From Strongyloides papillosus (lineage: Eukaryota; Nematoda; Chromadorea; Rhabditida; Strongyloididae), in contig SRSI01000077.1 in NCBI GenBank assembly GCA_005656395.1, positions 1,240,001 through 1,304,000 of the forward strand: DNA of 64,000 nucleotides. The letters are read 5' to 3'. Below are positions 11,484 to 22,696 of this stretch, piece after piece. Under the pieces are notes generated by a model, which was not told the origin of the DNA, made no database searches, and worked only from the letters and a program-made list of their open reading frames with translations. Position 1 is the stretch's first letter. Each line of letters starts with the position of its first letter. Position numbers and translations under genes: made by a program.

Positions 11484-13418
11484 TTAATCAGAGTTAGAAT
11501 CAGTGTTACTCTCTTCAAGATGGATATCTTTTACTAGTTCCATTACACTCGTAGCGGCTCTGGTGGTGCCCTTTTCGTCGATGACAGCAGGACTGACAAT
11601 ACCAAGGTCCATCATTTTGTGTAGTGCATTTGCCAATTTTACAGCTTCATATTCTTTCTGCCCTTCAGACATATTTTCGAAGATATTTGTTGTTGGTTGT
11701 TTTTCAATGTACCCAGTTACTGGGTTAACTTGATCCTCTATACTTTTATAGTCTTCCGTTTCTGAATCTTCACTATCACTACTACTCTTTTTTTCATTTA
11801 TTTTTCCCAATAGACCTGAATTAGCAAGTAGTCCTGCACAATTGCCAAGTCCTGTATATTTTATAAGACGTGGAACTGATTTCTTACAAAGTATAAATAA
11901 TAATTCAGTTGATAGTCTATCAGTTTGTAGCTCTGGTTGACTGATAAGACGAATGAGTTTATTTCTTAAACCTTTTCCAATGTCAGGTCGTTGTTGGACG
12001 TCTTTAGAAGTCAGAGGTGGAAGAATAACCTCTCTACAGTATCTTCTTGCTTCTTTAGAGGAACGGCATAAACCTATAAGAACTGTAAGATTAGCGGGAA
12101 GAAGTTCGATTAATGGATTATAAGTATATATTTTTGGCTGATCTTCTGTAACTGGAGGAAGAATGTCATCGATAATTTTCATTATTTCAGAAGGGACCCC
12201 CATATCAAAACCATTCCATAGATGTTTTTGTAGTCTTATTTCATCAAGACTTCCTTTTGGTGGTAGATCACGAACTTTTTTAACAATACAAGCAATATGA
12301 TCAGGAAAAGCAGCTAGTAAATTGATGGCATCTTGTTCTCGACGTTCTGAATATTGAGAACCGTAATTAATTATATCTGAGCATATTTCTATTAAAGATT
12401 CTCTAAACTTATTTATAATTTCCTAAAAATAATTTTTAATGTCTAAAATATATTTAAAACTTACCATACTTTTGGCGTCAGATAAATTATAGATATTAAA
12501 AAGAGATCTAAAATATTGTGACCATGGATTATTATCAAATTTTCTGGGCCAAACACCATTGTTATAATAAGCAGAAGACGAGAAAATTTTACCAATAACA
12601 ATGAATTCTTTTAAAGCTTCTTCCGTTACAAAATAATTATTTGGTTGCTTTGATTTATGAAAACTAAGAATAAAAACATGCTTTAGCATTAGAAAAAGAA
12701 TATTATGGAGATCATTAATTAAATTAATTACATTTTCTTTAGTATTTTCTTTTGATGTTTCAATTAAATGGCATGAATCTAGATTAAATTTTTTTAAAAA
12801 ATCTACATTTATTGATGGTAATTCATCAACATCAATGATAGGTTTTACAATATTTGCATAATTACAAATTTCATCAAGAATTTTTAATGACAAAACACGA
12901 ATAGTTTGAAGGATAGATGCAGAGACTTCGTTTGTAGCACTGTCTTGGGATGTTTTTGATGAATAAAATGAATTGGTGAGACATTTCAATGATTCTAGAT
13001 ACACTGTCTTATCATCATTTTCTTCAATTTCATCATTTTCTGGAGAATACTTAATGAAGCAGGCATATGACAACAAGTAATTAGGAATTTTTCCAATGAA
13101 TAGAAGTTCAACTTCAAATTTGTCTCTACTGAGAATTCTAATTAATTTTACCATTTCCGCTCTCAAAAATGAAGGCGTGTTTTTTTTGTGAATATTAGCA
13201 TTTATGAAATTTACCAAAGAAATTCTCTCTTCTGAGGAGTAATCTTTAAAATTAGTTTGATGAAGAAGTTTTTTATTAATTTCTTCAAAGTCTTGAAAAA
13301 CAGCTTCACTATTGTTATTTCTTAAATTGTTTTCCCATTTTAAAATATTTTTAGAAGACGAAAAATCATGTAACAAATTGCAAACGTCTACGTCATCCTG
13401 GCTTTCGAAAGAAAACAT
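11484..13418 (-). CDS. ric-8: RIC-8 / synembryn, G-alpha chaperone and exchange factor
   Basis: Exons 13418-12465 and 12422-11484 join in phase 0 across a 42-bp intron to 630 aa, somewhat longer than C. elegans RIC-8 (about 566). RIC-8 folds and activates heterotrimeric G-alpha subunits, for example in synaptic transmission and spindle positioning. The armadillo-like helical body is present. Family hallmarks near the C-terminus are LIGLCRSSKEARRYCREVI, RPDIGKGLRNKLIRL and LIKYTGLGNCAGLLA. An acidic serine cluster (SSSDSEDSETEDY, about residues 531-543) followed by VNPVTG matches the region phosphorylated by CK2 in vertebrate RIC8A. The first half is divergent. The intron has two possible TTTAG acceptors; I chose the one that keeps frame and gives EIINKFRESL. 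Confidence 0.93.
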
Positions 13419-16082
13419 CTATAAAGAAAAGTAGTAATTAATGGTTTTTTGCAGTTATAATGAAAGTGTAGTAATTAATATATTACTAGCAATCTAAGTA
13501 CGGACTGTTACTTGGCAACAGTTTATGGTAGAAATTCCACGAATTATAGAATACCTTATATTTATATTCAAAGGACATATGACTATTTAACAATCTAAAC
13601 AATATACCACGTTTTTGTAAACAAGTCTACCTAGAAAAAATCTGAAATCGCACGCTGTTTCTAGTCAAGGAATTAAAACAAAAAGTTATCTCATTGAACA
13701 TTCAAAAGGATAATTCTAAGAAGTCAACGTAAATGAATATTTTAAAAATCTTATTTATAAATTACAGTGTTGTTAAAGTTAAAGCAAACGTCAAAATATT
13801 TGTATACTAGATTGATAAAAATTTTTGAAATAAAAAAAACATTAATTTCTACTAAAGTTAAAGTCAAAAATATCTGTCTTTCAATTGTATTATAGAAAGG
13901 AAATTTAAACTGAAAATTTTAAACACAATCTTTACATGTTTTTAATATCCAATTAATTTATTTTTCTTCCAGTTTCGTGATATGATTTAGCCATACAACA
14001 TGCTGACGAATTTCTTTTGCTTTAAATATGAAATAATAAAATCATATAAATGTTTTCTTTAAAGGTATACATGCAGTTTTATCAAAGTAAAAAGTATGTA
14101 GTATTATATATATTTGAAAAACAATTTTATAACAGTTAACTGAAAAGTTAATATATACTAAAAAATAACATATATTCTTACTATTTAGAATATATCCCTT
14201 GACTAACGAAAACATGGACACAACATTAAAAAAGTTTCTATAAAAAGAAATCAAACAAATGACCAAATTAATTTATTTATTGCAATAAAGGATGAATTAT
14301 AATTTTAAATCTTGATCATAATTTTATCTGTAGAACTATCATAAAAACAACTAATATGACGTTAAAGAAAAATTTCTATCTTATAAAATTTTTTTAGAAG
14401 ATAAATACAACGCTCTCAAATGTTAAAAAAAATGCATAACTTAAAAATTAGTGATATATAAATACGCTGAAAAACAATTACAAATTTTATTTCCCTAAAA
14501 AATAAAGTTATCCCATAAATATCTGTATGGACATAATTAAATAAGTATATTTAAAGAAAATTGTATAAAAAACCACTTTAAACAAAGCATTTTTATAATT
14601 TACTTTATATATGCTAATTAAATTCTAGATAAAAGTAATATTATTATATGATAAATAGTATTGATGAATGACTACAATTGATGAAATACTTTTAAAACGA
14701 ATAATATGTAGACAAGTTTGGATGGTGTTTTACTTTATTAAGTAGAATTCACCATGGAATAAACAAATATTAGTTGATCTCCAATCCATCTTTATATAAA
14801 ACTTTAATTTTGGTATTTCCTCAAATTCGCCAATATTTATTGTTTCAAAATCAGATAAAATCGTTTAAAGAAACAGATGCAGGAAGCTTTATGAAATTTT
14901 AAATTCATCACATACTGAAACGGCCAACGCAAATCTAGCATACATACATGACATTCTAGGTAGAAAATAGAAAACACTCAAATTTTCTGTTGAATTTCTA
15001 GGAATTTTATAAAACGACAAAAAAAACATTTAAAACATATTTTAAATTTACTATATTCTATTTAATTAAAAATTTAATATCCGTCACCATGCTATCCTAT
15101 TATTATCCTTAAGACATTTTCTATTTCAAACTAGTCAAAAATAGCTTTTTTTTAATTTGTAGCTTTGTTTTAAGTTATGTCATATAAATACAGAAAAAAA
15201 AACTATGTTGTGCTTGAAAATAGTGAATTTAATTCAAACACATCATGTAGATAAACTATCGTTTCAATTGAATACTTCTGCTATAAGTCCACAAAAATAG
15301 TAAGGTTAAATGTCGGTTTTTATTATGTTCAATGATCTAATTACAATGAGTCACTGCTTATAACATATTCAATAAAATTTTTCTCTCAATCCAAATAGAT
15401 CAATCTTTTCTGGAATAAAACTCAACTAGAAAATAATCTACAAATCGAATGACGGAATATTATACCTCTAAAGAAAATATAAAATTCCATCTTTTACACA
15501 TAAAATATACCAAGAGAAATTAAGAACTTCTAGGATTTCTTCACATCGAACTACTGATTTTTTTATTTTCCACTGAGTAAACAAGCCCTTTTCTCATTGC
15601 TCGTTCTACTAAATATTGTAATATTATTGCGCTAGAAAATGATATTATAATAATAATATTTACCACAAAACATTACACAAGGAAGTGCAAACTGATAAAT
15701 AAAGAGTAAAATTACCGCTACTAACCACATTACCATAATTATCACTGTCTTTAAGTCGAGAATTTTCAGAACAAATTATGTGTAAGAAAACATTTTAGCG
15801 CGTATTTCAAAACATATTTTCTAATTAATAAAATTATTCTATCGAAAAATGTCACTATGAAATTTGATTTCTAGGACATATAAGTAAAAAAACTACTTTT
15901 CCCTATCTTTGAATTTCACTAAATAAAAAAAATTCTAACTCATTAAGATCATAAATATTTGTTTGATGTTTTACAGCAAAACAAAATTGCTTTTGTTATC
16001 TCAGTATAATAAAAGACATATAGTGGTATTTGACAAATTACATAAACAACCAATATTTAAAAAAATCCACAGTAGAATGAGA
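13419..16082. other. 2.7-kb AT-rich intergenic region
   Basis: Located between the divergent starts of ric-8 (minus) and npp-9 (plus). It is AT-rich with scattered short open frames (14042-14266 minus, for example) that read as Phe/Ile/Tyr junk. One minus-strand stretch near 14700-15000 has few stops but also no recognisable homology. I see no gene that I can support. Confidence 0.5.
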
Positions 16083-16091
16083 CAAACAGAG
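16083..16091. repeat. 9-bp target-site duplication, left copy
   Basis: CAAACAGAG directly precedes the small inverted-repeat element and is repeated exactly at 16232-16240. A 9-bp duplication is typical of Mutator-like insertions. Confidence 0.75.
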
Positions 16092-16231
16092 GGGTATTGA
16101 CAGACTCATCCACTTTAGTGAAAAAGTGGCTAACCAAGTTTTTCTTGTAACAATATAAAAAAATAATTTCTTGTTGGGAAAAATTTGGATAACCACCTTT
16201 TATAACAAAGTGGATGAGTTTAGACATACAC
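16092..16231. mobile_element. 140-bp MITE, probably Mutator-like
   Basis: The two ends form imperfect inverted repeats of about 50 bp: the left end has GGGTATTGACAGA then CTCATCCACTTT, and the reverse complement of the right end has GTGTATGTCTAAA then CTCATCCACTTT, with further matches inward (AAGTGGCTAACCAA against AGGTGGTTATCCAA). The element is flanked by identical 9-bp sequences (CAAACAGAG). It has no coding capacity. It lies about 370 bp upstream of the npp-9 start codon, so it may affect that promoter. Class assignment rests only on duplication length and G-rich tips. Confidence 0.82.
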
Positions 16232-16240
16232 CAAACAGAG
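16232..16240. repeat. 9-bp target-site duplication, right copy
   Basis: CAAACAGAG, identical to 16083-16091, directly follows the small inverted-repeat element. Confidence 0.75.
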
Positions 16241-16599
16241 ACTAATCTTTACATTTACCACAATATGCTAAATCACGAGGTTAAGTACTGGAGCGCCTTT
16301 CTAGGTACAAAGTACCATGTATAAAAGACGCAAGAAATCATATTTCCAAATCTTCCATATGAGATGTGTCGTGTTTCCCTCTCTCTTAGAAAGATATTTT
16401 GGCGACACTCATTATCTACACATTTTTGAATTAACGGCTTTTTTTTTTTTTACCTCGTCCCAAAAAGTATTCTCTACTGTATCTTTTTTTTAACATTAAA
16501 ATTTTCCTCTTTAATTTGATTATATTTATAGTTGTACTGATTTTTTTGTTTATAGGTTTTGTCGATAATAATATCTAATCTCACATTTATTTTCTAACA
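16241..16599. promoter_or_regulatory. npp-9 upstream region
   Basis: 359 bp between the MITE and the npp-9 ATG. It contains long T runs (about 16439-16452), common in nematode promoters, and a TTTATAG at about 16548-16554 that could serve as a trans-splice or 5' UTR acceptor. The assignment as promoter is positional. Confidence 0.35.
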
Positions 16600-19500
16600 A
16601 TGTCAAATATAAGTAGTGAAAAGGTTAGTTGTTTTTCTATTCTTTTTATGCCAATTTGTGATGACTTTTTACAGGAGACTGCAAACATTGGAGACCAGAT
16701 ATCAGCTTATCTTAAGGCTAATACTTCAGCACTTGGAGAACTCATAAGGCAGATGATTTATGAGAGCAATGATACAAGACGTCAGTTAAATGAGGTAAAA
16801 AATTCATTAGAACAAGTTCATGAAGGGCTAAAAATCTTGGGTGAGCGTGTTGCTGTTTTGTCTGTAAATGACAACTCTTCAGCATTGGAAGAAGTTAAAC
16901 AACAGCATTACTTGGAGATGGATCGTTTAGTTAAAGTTTTTGAAATAGCAACTTCTCTCAAGAAAGAAGCACCTGCCAATCCTCCAGTTTCAACATTAAC
17001 TCCTCAACAAGTTCTCCAAATTCAACAACAACAACAGCAGCAACAGATGGCTGCTTTTCAACAGCAAGTTATTCAACAACAGAACATTGCAAGAATGATG
17101 CAAATGCAGCAAGCACAACAATGCAATCCATTATCAATGCTTCAAGGTATGGTTGATTCAAACAACTCAAAACCTGCGACCCAACCTACAGGACATATCG
17201 TTGCACAAAACCAGGGTCAAGGAAATTATGTTTTGAAATCACAATTGTCTCAGCCACCATCGGTCGTTCCACCTACAAACGTTCTAACACCAACTAAAAA
17301 AGAAGAAAATCTCTCTGCTCCACCTTCATCTCAAGTACCATTATTTGGTAATACCACAAATGCTCAGTCAATTTTTGGTAAGGCACAAGTGCAGCCAAAA
17401 CCGTTTTTTGCTCCCACAACAGCTACAGAAACTAATGACGCTAATAAGTCTACTTTGGAGAATGATGACGAAGCTCCAGAAGACTTCGAACCCGATGTAC
17501 AATTTAAACCTGTTGTTCCATTGCCAGATCTTGTAAAAGTTAAAACTGGGGAGGAGGATGAAAAAGTTCTTTTCCAGGAGCAATGTAAACTCTTCCGTTT
17601 TGATGAGAATCTTAGAGAGTTTAAAGAACGTGGCATTGGTAAGATAAAAATTTTAGAGAATAAGACTACTGGAGTTATTCGTGTTGTTATGAGAAGAGAA
17701 CAGGTTCATAAAGTTTGTGCAAACTTCTTAATTACTAAAGGAATGGCTATTCGGCTTAAACCTAATGCAACAAAAGTTTGTATATTTAAATGTTTCGACA
17801 ATTCCGATGAAGAACCAGCCCATGTAACTTTATGTGCCAAATTTGGTGATGAATCACATTGTTCTAAGTTTATATCAATTTTCTCGAAAGCTGCTGAAAA
17901 TGATAACTCTGGAATTCTAAATAAATCAGGATCGAGTGCTATTAAATCAGAAGTTTCTAAAAAAGATGAAGTTAAGGAGGAATTGACATCTAAGTCAACT
18001 GTATCCAGCGATGACAGATCTAAAAAAAGTGAGACGCAAAAATCCAGTGAAGAAAATGATACCCAGGAGGATGGCGAGTCGGACGATGATGAAGCCGATG
18101 AGAGTTACGGTTCATCAGCAGAAGAGTGTGATGGTGGTGGTTCACAATCATTCAAAGTTCCTGAGAAAGTTGAAGGATCATGGAATTGTGAATCTTGTTA
18201 CGTGGACAATCCGCCAACAACATCTAAATGTTTATGTTGTGATGCTATTCGTGGTGGTAAAGATAGTAACGAAAAGCCTAAAGCTACATTGAAGGGGAAT
18301 GTTTTTACTAGTCCTATTTCTACTCAGTTTTCTTTTGGATTTGGAAGTTCTACCGCTCCAAGTGGTAACGATAAATCTAAATCAATTTTTGGTACTAAGA
18401 CCATGGATAATGAAGTCAAAGCATTCGAAGGAGTAAACTTGACTGGTGAGAATAAAGAATCTGCGAAACCTTTTTCAATATTTTCTGGAAGCACAGAGTC
18501 CACAACTATAAGCACACCAACGTCTGGACAAAACAAACAAACTGACAAGAGCACTACACTTTCATTTGGTAGTACTAAGGGATCTGATAAGACCCCTTCC
18601 TTGGATTCTTCTACAAATGTTGAAACACCAAAGCAAGTACCATTTTCATTTGCCGGTGTTGCTGTAAAACCTTCAGACAAACCATCTCCCTTTCAATTTA
18701 CTCCAAGTAAAACACCTAATAGTAGTTTTTCACTTTTTGGTGGTGCTAAATCCAACACACCATCTAATGATAGTAATAAATCATTGTTTGGACAAACATC
18801 TTTTGGTGGGTCTCTTAAAGATACTCCAAAGACATCTGATGAGAAAACAACAGCTACTGATGTAAAATCTATTTTTGGTCAAAGTAGTTTTGGGGCTTCT
18901 GTCAAAGATACTTCTAAAAATTCTGAGGAAAAAGAAACATCTGGAGAAAATAAACCTATTTTCGGTAAAAGTATTTTTGGAGCATCTACTGATGTTAAGT
19001 CTGTATTCAGTAAAAACACTTTTGGAGCGTCTCTAAGTGATACATCTGAACAGGGAGGCGATCAAGGAGGCAAAACGAGTGAAAATAAAGCCCTATTTGG
19101 AAAGCCATTTTCATTTGGAAAAAAAGATGAATCGAGTGATGATAGTAAATCTGCAGTTTCTACTACTGAATCATCAAAATTCGGAGGGAGCAATGTCAAA
19201 CCAATCTTTGGGTCCAGCACTTTTGGATCAAATATCAGCGGTAGTGTTTCTGGAAAAACAGATGCTACAAATTCAGAGACAACCAATAAGTCTGGAGGTG
19301 TCTTTGGTGGTGGTTCTCAAACTGTATCATTTAGTACAGTTGCCAAATCTGGTGGTAATTTTTTGAGCGGTTCTACTAAAAGTGAGGGAGATCCATTCAA
19401 AGTGGATCCTTCTAAACACAAAGTATTTTCATCAACTGAAGATAAAGGAGAGAAAAACGATAAAGATGAAGAGAACGAGGAGGATGATTATCAACCAGAT

Positions 19501-19926
19501 ATTTATTTTGAGCCTGTTATTCCGTTACCAGATCTTATTGATGTCAAGACAGGAGAAGAAGATGAGGAGAAAGTGCTATCATACAAGGTCCGTCTTTACG
19601 TTATGAAAACTGAAAGTGGTAAAAATGAATGGAAAGAACGTGGAACCGGTGAATTAAGACTTTTGAAGCATCCTGAAACAAATTCTCATCGTATTGTTAT
19701 GAGACGTGATCAAACTCAAAAGTTATGTGCCAATATGCGTTTATATAAACATATGAAATTTACTTACAATCAGACAAAAGATAAAGTTGTCCTATTTAAG
19801 GCAACTGATTGTTCTGATGATATACATAACACAGTTCCTGGAACGTATTGTGTAAGATTCTCAAGTAGTGATGATGCAGTTAAATTCTGTGAGGTTGCTA
19901 ACAATATCTCTGAGAATATCATTTAA
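16600..19926 (+). CDS. npp-9: nucleoporin NPP-9 (Nup358/RanBP2-like), two Ran-binding domains
   Basis: The ATG is at 16600. I place a 51-bp intron at 16624-16674 (AAG/gttagt..tttacag/GAG); it keeps frame and has no stop, so the spliced product is 1,091 aa and the unspliced one 1,108. Order: short coiled-coil N-terminus; Gln/Met-rich run (about 120-157); RanBP1-type domain 1 (about 276-413, DVQFKPVVPLPDLVKVKTGE); acidic linker; one RanBP2-type zinc finger (about 509-536, WNCESCYVDN with CLCC); about 400 residues of FG repeats (SIFGQSSFGAS, IFGKSIFGAS); RanBP1-type domain 2 (about 945-1091, IYFEPVIPLPDLIDVKTGE). Such proteins form cytoplasmic filaments of the nuclear pore and bind RanGTP. There is no cyclophilin or E3 region as in vertebrate RanBP2. 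AATAAA is at 20020. Confidence 0.93.
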   Translation: MSNISSEKVSCFSILFMPICDDFLQETANIGDQISAYLKANTSALGELIRQMIYESNDTRRQLNEVKNSLEQVHEGLKILGERVAVLSVNDNSSALEEVKQQHYLEMDRLVKVFEIATSLKKEAPANPPVSTLTPQQVLQIQQQQQQQQMAAFQQQVIQQQNIARMMQMQQAQQCNPLSMLQGMVDSNNSKPATQPTGHIVAQNQGQGNYVLKSQLSQPPSVVPPTNVLTPTKKEENLSAPPSSQVPLFGNTTNAQSIFGKAQVQPKPFFAPTTATETNDANKSTLENDDEAPEDFEPDVQFKPVVPLPDLVKVKTGEEDEKVLFQEQCKLFRFDENLREFKERGIGKIKILENKTTGVIRVVMRREQVHKVCANFLITKGMAIRLKPNATKVCIFKCFDNSDEEPAHVTLCAKFGDESHCSKFISIFSKAAENDNSGILNKSGSSAIKSEVSKKDEVKEELTSKSTVSSDDRSKKSETQKSSEENDTQEDGESDDDEADESYGSSAEECDGGGSQSFKVPEKVEGSWNCESCYVDNPPTTSKCLCCDAIRGGKDSNEKPKATLKGNVFTSPISTQFSFGFGSSTAPSGNDKSKSIFGTKTMDNEVKAFEGVNLTGENKESAKPFSIFSGSTESTTISTPTSGQNKQTDKSTTLSFGSTKGSDKTPSLDSSTNVETPKQVPFSFAGVAVKPSDKPSPFQFTPSKTPNSSFSLFGGAKSNTPSNDSNKSLFGQTSFGGSLKDTPKTSDEKTTATDVKSIFGQSSFGASVKDTSKNSEEKETSGENKPIFGKSIFGASTDVKSVFSKNTFGASLSDTSEQGGDQGGKTSENKALFGKPFSFGKKDESSDDSKSAVSTTESSKFGGSNVKPIFGSSTFGSNISGSVSGKTDATNSETTNKSGGVFGGGSQTVSFSTVAKSGGNFLSGSTKSEGDPFKVDPSKHKVFSSTEDKGEKNDKDEENEEDDYQPDIYFEPVIPLPDLIDVKTGEEDEEKVLSYKVRLYVMKTESGKNEWKERGTGELRLLKHPETNSHRIVMRRDQTQKLCANMRLYKHMKFTYNQTKDKVVLFKATDCSDDIHNTVPGTYCVRFSSSDDAVKFCEVANNISENII
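16624..16674 (+). other. 51-bp frame-preserving intron of npp-9
   Basis: The donor GTTAGT and acceptor TTTTTACAG bound 51 bp (17 codons) without an in-frame stop. The read-through peptide is hydrophobic and Cys/Phe-rich (VSCFSILFMPICDDFLQ), unlike the flanking polar coiled coil, which supports it being an intron. Confidence 0.75.
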
Positions 19927-20796
19927 ATTTCACTTCTTTAAAGTATCTAGTGATTTAACTTTATTTTTTCAAATTTAATTGAGTATCATAATGTACTTAT
20001 TTAGTTTAACTTGGAATTAAATAAAATTTTTCAACCTTATTATTTTATATTTTTCTAAATTCTCGTACGTATGTAAAAGAAGTTACATTGAGGAAGTGTA
20101 TCATCGATATTTATACACTTGGAAAGTACACTTCCTAGTATACTAAGTTTTTGAGATATCCCCGTTGCTTGTAAATTTTCTAGGCATTATACCTAAGTTT
20201 TTGGCAAAATTTGATTTAAAATTAATGTATTTTCCTTATTAATGTAGATTTTATAATTTCATAATGCGCTGGTTAGAAGCTCAGTAACATAATTTTTGAT
20301 TAGAGTCCAACGAAAGAATCATTGATCGGAATAATAAATTTGAAAAAATTATAAGCATAAGTAATAAAAATTCATTAAGTGACATTTTTGTAGGAAATCT
20401 TTTATCTGATTATAAGAATTTTTAACGAGAGAAGGCTATCCGTAATTAGGCTTATAACACCTAAAAAAGTATACATCCCTTTTGAGTTTATCATCTTGCA
20501 ACATTTATAATTATTTAAAGGATTTAGCAATTACTTAAAATAAATTTCGGTACTATTCCGTTAGTTAGGCTACCTGAATAAAATGCATGAAAATTAACTA
20601 ATATTACATAAAATTTGCATATAAGCTAATAAACGGTTTTTTTACCGATAAACTGATAATAAAAAATGATAATAATTTAATATTATATGTCATAATATAT
20701 AAAGTATATACTTCAACAAAAAGTTATTTGATTTCATTCATTATATATAATTATTTAAGTAGTTTTTTATTTAATCTCATTATTCTACATTTTAAA
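19927..20796. other. intergenic with a short hairpin at 20091-20136
   Basis: 3' flank of npp-9. AGGAAGTGTA (20091-20100) is an exact inverted match of TACACTTCCT (20127-20136), with a second GTGTAT/ATACAC pair nested in the loop. Otherwise AT-rich with no gene seen. Confidence 0.5.
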
Positions 20797-20997
20797 ATGA
20801 GCTTCATGAAACCATATGATTTTGTTCATGATAAAAAAAGCTCAATCAAATTCCTCCAGGAACACGAATTCATACAACAAACAAAATTAAGCATAAATGG
20901 AAACGAGATGAAACTTGTAATGAGAGATTCTGCTCGTTTGAGGATATTAGCAATTATCACATTAATGATTCAAAAATATAAATTTTTTAGTTTTTAA
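20797..20997 (+). pseudogene. possible transposase N-terminal fragment (ISXO2/Merlin-like)
   Basis: From the ATG at 20797, about 50 residues look coding: MSFMKPYDFVHDKKSSIKFL, then an FIQQTK stretch and INGNEMKLVMRDSA. The layout (helix, then a short zinc-ribbon-like NGNEMKL segment) resembles the start of ISXO2/Merlin-type transposases, but the expected cysteines are absent and the homology stops after MRDSARL; what follows is AT-driven sequence to the stop at 20995-20997. No catalytic domain follows. It sits 100 bp left of palindromic element 1 and could be a remnant of an unrelated autonomous element. Identification is from memory of the pattern and is weak. Confidence 0.35.
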
Positions 20998-21101
20998 AAA
21001 TATAATTTTAAAAATTTCCTAAATAATAGATAATTAAAATATGCATAATTTCGTCTTGTATATTCATAAATAATTTTATAATTTATCATTTTTTGTATTC
21101 T

Positions 21102-22494
21102 ATTCACATTACCATCTAGAATGGTAATATCTTTATAACGTTTTTTCTCCTTCTAGTCATGTCTAGTATAAACTTTTTTTCTGAAGAAACGGGATCCGTT
21201 TCAAATGTGCCAACCGAGGGTAGAACCAATATAATTATTATTTCCTTTGTTTTTTCCTATAAAAGATGTTAAAAACATAATATCTTCCCATATATATAAC
21301 ACATACCTGATCTTGTCATGCTTTTCTACCCTCGGTGCGCCGTTTTAAACACAATCTTTAATAAACATCCCAGATAAATCTTCCTTTTTATAATGCCTAC
21401 ATATATCGAAAAAAAATAATCAAAAAGATATGCAACCTTATTAAATGAATTTTTTAATCATAGGTTTGTATTATCATAATCATTTTTTTCACATTGTAAA
21501 ATCACTTATGAAAAAAATCGTAAAATTGAGTCTACAATATGTATCAAGTTGATTAGGAATAAATAAAATAAATTTCCAAATTAGATAGACTTATAATTTT
21601 ATGTTTTTTTAAAGAAATTATTAAATTATAATCTCTCATTATTACAATGAAGTCAAAAATTAGCATATTAATTATTATCCTTTAATTCCAAAAAAATAAA
21701 TTTTATTTGTCATTTTTTAAAAATATCTTTTTTTTCTGAGAAAGTTTCAATTACTTTATATGAACATCAGTATCACTACTTCCTTTGAAAATGCCTAATG
21801 TCTCTGAAATATTTCGCATATAAATTTCTACATTTATGTTTATTATCAAAATTTAATATCGTTTCAAAATTAATAATTTCTAATATATAGAGATCTTATA
21901 ATTTCTTCAAGAATATTAGGCAAAAGTAAAAATGTTTAAAGATTTTTGTCTGTAATTGTCAATTATTTTAATATTCATATAACTTCCATCATTCCAAATT
22001 TGAATTTGATGAAATTATAATATGTAGAAAATTTTTTAAATTCAACTTAATTTAAAAAATGGACTCAAATTATTTTGAAATTGAACCTCTTTATCATTAA
22101 AGTGGGTTTTTATAATTGTATACTTTTTGTTGTAAAATAAGGTAATCAATTACTTATCTTTAAAGTATTAAATTTTGCACAAGAAAAAAACATTATAAAA
22201 GGGAAGATTTATCTGGGACGTTTATTAAAGATTGTGTTTAAAACGCGCACCGAGGGTAGAAAAGCATGACCAGATCAGGTATGTGTTTATATATACGGGG
22301 AAGATATTATGTTTTTATAACATCTTTTACAAGAAAAAAACACAGGAAACAATAACCACAATTAAATTCGTTCTACCCTCGGTTAGCATATTTGAAACGG
22401 ATCCCGTTTCTTCAGAAAAAAGTTTATATTAGATATGACTAGAAGGACGAAAAATATTATAAAAATATAACCATTATAGATAGTAATGTGAATT
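21102..22494. mobile_element. palindromic (foldback) element 1, ~1.39 kb
   Basis: The outer arms (about 21102-21395 and 22191-22494) are inverted copies: ATTCACATTA..CATCTAGAATGGT on the left matches the reverse complement of the right end, and the arms share GAAACGGGATCCGTTTC and CCCAGATAAATCTTCC. Weaker matching continues towards the centre near 21.8 kb (TTGAGTC and AAGTTGA blocks), so it may be an old full-length palindrome. Each arm also carries its own 12-bp inverted pair ACCGAGGGTAGA / TCTACCCTCGGT (21213-21224 with 21325-21336; 22249-22260 with 22372-22383). No transposase frame is present. I could not define a target-site duplication. Confidence 0.85.
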
Positions 22495-22696
22495 CAACTG
22501 ACAAATATCCTGCTCTCATACAGGATTATAAGGAATATCATACTAGTGAAATTTGAATAAATTGCACGTGTCAAAATATGATTGGACGCCAGAAAAATTT
22601 AATTATTAAATATTATTATTATAATTTTGTATATTATATATACATACTCGTTTTAGATAATAAACAATTTTTATTATACTGATCAAACAGTAAAGT

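Noticed and set aside
14042..14266. 74-codon minus-strand frame
   Set aside because: Low-complexity Phe/Ile/Tyr peptide; no support.
14700..15640. minus-strand stretch tested as a decayed gene (KLKFYIKMDWRST and others)
   Set aside because: Stop frequency is close to that expected at this base composition and no motif order matches a known family.
22232..22432. 66-codon frame within element 1 right arm
   Set aside because: It is arm sequence of the palindrome; its left-arm counterpart has no matching frame.
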